This document shows, one piece after another, positions 57,875 to 64,000 of a stretch of DNA of 64,000 bases (position 1 is its first letter; each line of letters starts with the position of its first letter). The notes beneath the pieces were generated by a model. That model was not told the origin of the DNA. It was given only the letters and a program-made list of their open reading frames with translations, and did not search any database. A program made the translations under genes and the position numbers. The stretch is from positions 12,780,756 to 12,844,755 of the forward strand of contig OZ007512.1 of the NCBI GenBank assembly GCA_963931865.1. The letters are read 5' to 3'. This DNA comes from Axinella damicornis. Its lineage: Eukaryota > Porifera > Demospongiae > Axinellida > Axinellidae.

Positions 57875-58010
57875 AGTAAGGTAGGGCGGGGTAATTCGGG
57901 CCACCGGATAATTCGGGCCACTTCAACATTGCAACAGGAAGGAATGTCCGTTTTAGTTACCCTTGACCGAATTACCCCATGGCCCGAATTACCCCGCCCT
58001 ACCTTACTTA
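57875..58010. mobile_element. Palindromic MITE
   Basis: AAGTAAGGTAGGGCGGGGTA is mirrored by the right end; the internal AATTCGGGCCA and TGGCCCGAATT also pair. Confidence 0.88.
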
Positions 58011-58367
58011 CTTAAGTATAGTAAATGGGCACACATGCACATTCAGAACTGGCTATTGGCTAATACCTACTTCCTGCCAGACCAATAACCACTAGCTCTA
58101 CTCCCTCTCTTGGTAAAAAGAAACACTTTGGTATATAGCTAGCTAGTTAGCGAAGTCACAGATGATAGTTGCATGACTTCCTCTTCCATCACCACCTGAA
58201 GATAGTTCACCTTACAGACAGGACAGGCACCGTAACTATCCGTATCTACACTGTCTGCATGCCCATTTGAGTTTCATATTGACCAGGCCGGCAGCAAGCA
58301 ACTGCATTATATGTAGCAACACAAGCATCCATAACAGTTTCTTCTACATCTTGACATGGCTATCATG

Positions 58368-58454
58368 TAGCCTCATTCCCAGGCCCGCGCGCTTCTTTCG
58401 GTTGCACGTACTGCAAGCGACGAAAAGCTGGGTGGGGGCCTGGGAACAAGGCTA
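58368..58454. mobile_element. Hairpin MITE
   Basis: TAGCCTCATTCCCAGGC is mirrored by GCCTGGGAACAAGGCTA; same core as 7,248-7,324. Confidence 0.85.
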
Positions 58455-58482
58455 GCTAGCTATCACGCAGAAAGTAGAATAC

Positions 58483-58880
58483 CTAGAAAGTAGAATTAAA
58501 GATGTAGAAATGCTGTAGCCAGCCTTGTTTGGTTCCCAGGCTTCCTGGAGGCTTGGGAACGAGGTTAGAAATGCTGTAAGTGTCCATTACTCACATAACA
58601 CAGTGCTGCATGTGTATGATGTCATCAGCTAGGCCTACGTATATAATCTTTTTGCCGGGTTTAAATGCTAGCTTGTCAATTTTTGAACACACTTTTTCTT
58701 GTTCAACTCTTATTTCGTTTTTGGACTAATAATTATTATCAACCTGTGTATCGATCACTTGCATGACTTTGAGTGTAAGGTACACATTAGGTACAAGGCG
58801 CCCAGCCTTTCTTCGATATCAATGACATGCCTAAACATCATAAGAGTGTACTACAATTTTTAGTAATCTCTAGTAAAATG
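58483..58880 (+). pseudogene. 3' remnant of the dioxygenase gene
   Basis: The first 36 nt are the end of the dioxygenase coding sequence (LESRIKDVEML and stop), followed by its characteristic 3' flank (hairpin, then sequence as at 20,180-20,460). The rest of the gene is missing. It lies upstream of copy C, just as the intact gene lies upstream of copy A. Confidence 0.88.
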
Positions 58881-59138
58881 TACCAGAAAGCCACCACCCC
58901 CTCTATATATACAGTCCAGGCCATGAGCAAGCTATTTTTGAGAGGTAGGTATAGGTATAGGTGCTGGTATTTTGATCGTCACTTCACATCAACTGTATCT
59001 ATCCTCTGTCGCTTGATAGAATGATTGGTGCAAAACATTATTCATGATTTGGCAAGCATTATGAAAATGTGATGAAGTTTACACCAAGCATGTTTGTGAT
59101 TCTAGCAGAATCTTCTATGCTGGTAGCTAGGTTGTGGC

Positions 59139-59354
59139 TACAGTCAAACCTCCGAACAAAGGACACTTTGGGAACAATATAAATTGAAGTCTTTTGTCCT
59201 TTGTAGAGAGGTTGTCCTCTTCTCGGAGGTTCAAAACGTATTAGAACCATAGGCAAACCAATTATTTGGGACCTTGAAAAACGTCCTTTGTAGAGAGGTT
59301 TATTATATTGTGTCCCTATCTCGGAAGGTCCACTATCGGAGGTTTGACTGTATA
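59139..59354. mobile_element. TA-flanked MITE
   Basis: TACAGTCAAACCTCCGA at the left and TCGGAGGTTTGACTGTA at the right, about 216 bp, with internal 'ttgtcctttgtagagaggtt' repeats. TA at both ends suggests a Tc1/mariner-type element. Confidence 0.85.
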
Positions 59355-59964
59355 TACCTACTAGTACCTAGCCATGCAAATGATGAGTAATATTATATAT
59401 AGTAAAACTAGCCTTGCTCCCAGGCCTTCCCCATTTTCTGTTCTTCGGTTTGCGTTGACAATAATCCCCATTCCCAGGCCCCACCCCCCACCTGGAAATG
59501 GTATGATCAAACATTAGTGACTCAGCTTAAGATGAATGCTCATGTTATCGTACTAGCATCCTTGATCTGTTGGACACATATATAGCATCTGTCCAACAGA
59601 TCAAGGATGCTATTATTGCATTAGATAATTCAAACTAGATCATGAAAGGTTGGCGCTTTAGGAGAGGTTGTCACATGAGCAATCAACCAATCAGACTGTC
59701 AAATGCAGTCACATGACAGCACGTGCATTATACTCCGTGCACAAGATGACAGACGTTAAGGTGAGCTAGTAGCTAGTACATGTACCTGTAGAGAAATAAA
59801 AGAATTGTCAATTAAAATTGTAACAATAAATCCATTATCAATAATTCTGCATCCAACCAAATTAAATATAGATACACATGTACCATTAAGGTTCAACTAG
59901 TCTCGTTCCCATGCCGTGTGGCCTGCATGGAACGAGGCTAAGGCTCAACTTGTCAAATCCACAG

Positions 59965-62900
59965 CTACGTGAGTGTCTTGGCAGCCGCCATAACATTGTG
60001 CATCTCCGTCAAGCTCTCCATCAGAGCCTGGCCGTACTGCTGGCTGTCTGTGTCGTGGTAATGGCGAAATGAGGCAATGGCAAAGATCACTTGCTTCTCC
60101 TGTAGGTTGTAGCACACACCATAGCCATCCTCTACATCTGCAAAGTGGCATGCAATGATGTCGTGATGTGGACTGGATACCTGCGTGAGGGAGGAGACAG
60201 ATCCATTACAGCTAACCCAGGAGTGGTTGACCTCTTTGAACCTGGGAGTCTAGCAGGGCACTGTCCGTAGTGGAACTATCCACACTCCAGATGACACACT
60301 ACAAAGCCAGCACCATCTTGATCACATCTTCGATCATGGCTGCATCCACATTCTCCAGTACCGTCCGTAGTCGCTCGTTATTAGACACATGTGCTTATAT
60401 TTCCACAGGAAGGAGATATGTGCAGGGATGTGCCTGCCTATAAGCAAGATGCACTTAATTTTGAATGACATTCCTCAAATAGGGGGTGCACTTCATTTCG
60501 AATTATAGCTTTTTTCCACTCCGAAAGTGGTAGAGTTTAGGAAGACTTCAGCACTTAATAAGAGTAGCTGAGAGAGTCGAACCTGTGCCTAACAGCGAAT
60601 ATGTGCCTATAAGTGAGGTGCACTTAATAACACGTGCCTGCGGTATATTGGGCGGCACAATTGTCTAACTCTTTGCAGGCTGTATGCGGAGCATGATCTG
60701 GGACACAGAAATAACCTTGTTGTGGTCAGCTTAGAGAAGAAGAATTCAAATACACTGAACACTGAATCTGATGCTGAAGATCTCTTCCACCAACTTGTTG
60801 GTCGTGATGTCCGTGTTAAAGATTCTTTAGTAAATTTGTACCAGAAAGCCAAAACCCTATCTCCACCATCATCACCAAAGAGAAGTGATGAATGAGGGAA
60901 AAATAGCAGCTGTCTATAGGGAGTTGGATTGATTTTCTCTCTGTATACCAGTGTACAGATTTTTGAATGGTCAATCCTTCTGCCCAATCTTTTGCACCAT
61001 ACAGTAGAGTTAATGCGTATTATTTCCCTTCCACTTTACATCAATGGAACTCCCTACTGAGGTTACCTTGATAACTAATAGTACCGATTTCAAACATTGT
61101 GTGCATTTTGTTTTTAATTACGGCTCACTTCCTTATTAGGTAATTGAGATAGATGCCATTTGACTCATGAGAAGGGGGCCTTGTGACAGGGAAACCCCTT
61201 AGACCTCTACTACTGAAGCTGATATATGTCCGTGGCCGGGGGCTGCAAGGTGCATGGCCTCCCGCTAACACACTTCACATGCATGGGCCTTCCCCCCCCC
61301 CCCCCGAGCTTGTGGATGCAATCAGAGTATCCACGAGGACCGAGAGCAAGACCTGAGGATGCCGATCTGTCTCGGGTAGTGGTACGTACACTCGAACGAA
61401 ACTAAAAATCGCATCTCTACCCCATTAGATAGCTCTCTGAGCACAGTACTAAAATAGAACAGCACTGATACCTGGCTTGTCATGAGGTTGTAGTGCTGGA
61501 TTCTTGAGTACGTCTCGTCTTTGAATATGCCAGGTGTCTCCATCCCCAATTCTGTAGCTAGGATATTCAGCGTCCTCAGATGCCTGTCCATTGCTTGCCC
61601 TGAGATTGCCTTGTGGATGGGGGTAAAGACCAGTTAGAGTAGCTACTAAGATTGCTGTAATAAAGTAGGTCTTGTATCAAAGCATTTGCAAAGCAACTTA
61701 TGGTGTAGCAATAAGTAAAATTATCCAGGTGTGAAAAATCGAGTGAGAATGGGATAGCTGTTTACATATACTGCTCCATGAGCCTGCCTCAGCCTGATCA
61801 ATGCTTCACACATACTGATGATGCCACTCCATATGTGCGCTCACTGGGGGTGAACCGGCTTCAAGACTAATCTCAATAAACTATTCCAGCTCATAGGCAC
61901 TGGAACTGGTCAGATGGATGATCAACTGCTTTGCAGCCTCTGTATGCACACACAATGCCTCCACTATACTCTGCCTGACCAATTGAAGCTCAAATGCTTC
62001 CGCTGCCCCTGAAACTCGGTTTTAAATGTCTCCATCAGTGGAGCACGAGTGTATGTTTAATGTCATAATTTTCTATACTGATTGCCCCGGCACATTCTGA
62101 TGTCATGTGACAGTCATGTGCAACTGCTCCATGCATGTGGGAGGTATCCACTTCTGGGTGGGTACAATCGGTGGACTGGACTTAATCATGGACCGGACTG
62201 GACTGGAATCCTAAAATTAGTTATGACATTGTGTGAGTGGTGAGCAGGACATAATTGCTGATGTATGCGTGCCAGTACTATCACACTTACGTCATTGACA
62301 CGGACAGTGTGGGCTTTTATTGCCTGTACAAGGGAGTTAGCCTTTTCTTCAACCTGAGAAAGTGATCGTATGCATACGAGTATCACACAAGGAGAATCAC
62401 CTGAAGATTCCATTTGAGAACTAAGCCTCACTGTCACCCTGCACTGACTATAACGAGCCTCAAGAATGCCAAGATGGGTCATGAATATCATTACCAACAC
62501 TGAGGCCACTACTTCACACATTGGAAGCCTATGCATCCTGAACAACAGCTGCAAGTGTTCCATACAATGACAGGTGGCTGGGTTCAAAGGTTATGGGTTC
62601 AAAGGTTATGGGTTCAAAGGTTATGGGTTCAAAGGTTATGGGTTCAAAGGTTATGGGTTCAAAGGTTATGGGTTCAAATGTTATACTTGACACTATTGGA
62701 CTGTACCTGTATCCAGAGCAATTGATACTATAATATACGGTACTTCACTTTCGCCATTACAATGACTGAGCATTCAGTTGAAACATCGGCAAACTCATCT
62801 AAGTTGGTACCAGAGAACCTTCTATTCATTTATGCAGGACCCAACTGAGAATCCACCGGTACCACTTCGAAGATACTTCATTTCCATGCTGTTTGCCTTG

Positions 62901-64000
62901 CCATTAATTTTAGGTTTAGCAAGTTCCAATGAATATACCTCACTTTTTAGTAACTAAAACAACACTAAATTAACTCACTGAAGCATTGCTGTCACTCATT
63001 GCCTTCACAAATGCCAGTGACGCGCTGGTGGTGGATCGGATGATCTCTATTCTTCCTAGCTTGTACCACCCGGGTCTTGCAGCCTCGTAAGTGAAAGTCA
63101 GGTTCTTGTATAACCTACAAGAGAAGTATCGGTCATTATTAGGGCACCCTGCATTAGGGCACCCTGCATTAGGGCACCCTGCATTAGGGCACCCTGCATT
63201 AGGGCACCCTGCATTAGGGCACCCTGCAGAGGTCGAAATTAGGATTACATGTTGTTCAGCTCTTATTTTGATATCAATGTTGTTGGACTAATAGTTCTTA
63301 TCCGACGATCAACCTGTGTATCGATCACTTGCATGACTGTTTCAGTGTAAGGTACACATTAGGTACAAGGCGCCTTGTTCGATACCAATGAGATGCCTAT
63401 AAACAAACTGTAAGAGTGTACATGTAACTACTACAGCACTAGCTGTTTTCTGTTCTTTGGTTTGCGTTGACAATAATCCGTTCCCAGGCCCCCCCCCCCC
63501 CAAGAGAAGTATTGGTCATTATTAGGACACCCTGCAGAGGTCGAAATAAGGACTACATGTTGAGCGGTCAAATGTCCTAGCACTTTAGATTTTGATTGGA
63601 CATTTACAAAATATGCTAGCTAGGTCAAGCCAGTCACCAAAAATAAATAAAACAGCATTGAAAGTGTGTTCTCCAAGCTACACTCAAATCCATGTTGGTT
63701 GTGTATATATGAATTTGGTTGACTAGAACTCGTGCATAAAGAAAGAGAGAAAAAGAGATTGGCTGATTCGAACCAGGTACATGTACAGTCATTTGGGTCA
63801 CGCACTTAAGTGATTGTATTCACGCATGTTGACTGGTCACACCTGCCGAACAAGTGCATTTGTGTGGCAGTCATTTTAGTTTAATGTACGGTGACCGATG
63901 TCCACATGTTATTTTGATCTTTGCCTTGGCAACAAGCCTGTCACCCTGTGTGGTATACATACTTGTAGTAAGCCAATTGGATAGCATGTTGGATGAAACC
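59965..64000 (-). CDS. CRAT: Carnitine/choline O-acetyltransferase family, copy C (partial)
   Basis: The 3' five exons of a third paralogue: part of exon 11 (64,000-63,963, cut by the window edge), exon 12 (63,114-62,979), 13 (62,353-62,291), 14 (61,609-61,472) and 15 (60,180-59,965, ending AAAKTLT). Exon sizes and phases equal copies A and B, and the frame is open throughout. The acceptor-site motifs are GRIEIIRS (both CrAT threonines replaced), GQAMDRH (Arg518 equivalent kept) and LMTSQ. It is closer to B than to A. The rest, including the catalytic His, lies to the right of the window. Confidence 0.88.
60299..60380 (-). other. Conserved exon-like block in last intron of copy C (second block)
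   Basis: Reads NNERLRTVLENVDAAMIEDV then IKMVLAL and stop; the first block (PLPETDRHPQVLLSVLVDTL) is at 61,398-61,310. About 900 bp, including a MITE, separates them. Confidence 0.45.
60367..60643. mobile_element. MITE related to 29,045-29,284
   Basis: Shares the interior ('atgacattcctcraat', 'attatagcttttttccact', 'cctaacagcgaatatg') and ends in TTAATAACACGTGCCTGC. The left end overlaps the exon-like block, whose own CTAATAACGAGCGACTAC resembles the element terminus, so the boundary is uncertain. Confidence 0.65.
60679..60895 (+). other. Orphan terminal-exon candidate
   Basis: After an acceptor (AACTCTTTGCAG) a plus-strand frame runs 71 codons to a stop: LYAEHDLGHRNNLVVVSLEK to AKTLSPPSSPKRSDE. 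It has a coding-like composition with a Ser/Pro-rich tail. It is antisense within the last intron of copy C with no visible partner exon, and I do not recognise it. A short diverged match to its 'taccagaaagcc' region occurs near 58,877. Confidence 0.35.
62579..62692 (+). repeat. 15-bp minisatellite
   Basis: Seven units of GGTTATGGGTTCAAA in intron 12 of copy C. Confidence 0.95.
63145..63232 (-). repeat. 15-bp minisatellite next to the exon 12 acceptor
   Basis: Six units of GCATTAGGGCACCCT. On the transcribed strand each unit carries CCCTAAT (branch-point-like) and TGCAG, about 30-120 bp before the exon 12 acceptor of copy C. Copy B has one unit. Confidence 0.92.
63240..63500 (+). repeat. Inserted copy of dioxygenase 3' flank
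   Basis: Matches 15,940-16,180 and 58,690-58,870 (3' flank of the dioxygenase). It is flanked on both sides by copies of the same intron sequence (GAAGTATCGGTCATTATTAG onward at 63,123, and its near copy from 63,506). Confidence 0.75.

Noticed and set aside
1..64000. CRISPR arrays, operons, phage or plasmid genes
   Set aside because: All repeats lack unique equal-length spacers, and genes are split by GT-AG introns; the window is eukaryotic.

Overview
The window is animal nuclear DNA, most likely from a sponge (a demosponge is my best guess). The genes are multi-exon with GT-AG introns, the encoded proteins are clear metazoan orthologues, and the introns are packed with short palindromic transposable elements, above all a hairpin family ending in TAGCCTCGTTCCCAGGC. 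The organism assignment is inference. There are no operons, CRISPR arrays or prokaryotic signals.

Layout. 0-10.7 kb is accessory sequence: a tandem array of a repeat cassette carrying short exon-like ORFs (0.4-3.0 kb), and four copies of a small single-pass membrane-protein gene on the minus strand (3.3, 3.9, 6.0 and 9.1 kb). 11.1-13.8 kb holds the last four exons of HGSNAT (plus). 14.3-20.1 kb holds two intronless gamma-butyrobetaine-dioxygenase-like genes (plus): the first is broken, the second is intact. 21.0-32.3 kb is a complete 15-exon carnitine/choline acetyltransferase-family gene on the minus strand (copy A). 33.8-37.2 kb is a complete 8-exon aldo-keto reductase (plus). 37.9-54.6 kb is a second complete 15-exon acetyltransferase (copy B, minus). 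55.0-57.5 kb holds two dead LINE fragments. 59.97 kb to the right edge is the 3' part of a third acetyltransferase (copy C, minus), preceded by a remnant of the dioxygenase 3' end.

How it fits together. The unit 'dioxygenase (plus) facing acetyltransferase (minus)' recurs in whole or in part several times: psi-dioxygenase plus an acetyltransferase last-exon scrap (14.3-16.5 kb), intact dioxygenase plus copy A, AKR plus copy B with related 3' flank, and a dioxygenase tail plus copy C. By homology one enzyme makes carnitine (or hydroxylates a related betaine) and the other acetylates it, so this looks like an animal metabolic gene cluster growing by tandem duplication. The residues that select carnitine in CrAT are altered in all three acetyltransferases, so the real acceptor is open.

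Other notable structures are two foldback transposons with minisatellite termini and perfect 9-bp target duplications, three minisatellites built from duplicated splice sites, and many palindromic MITEs.
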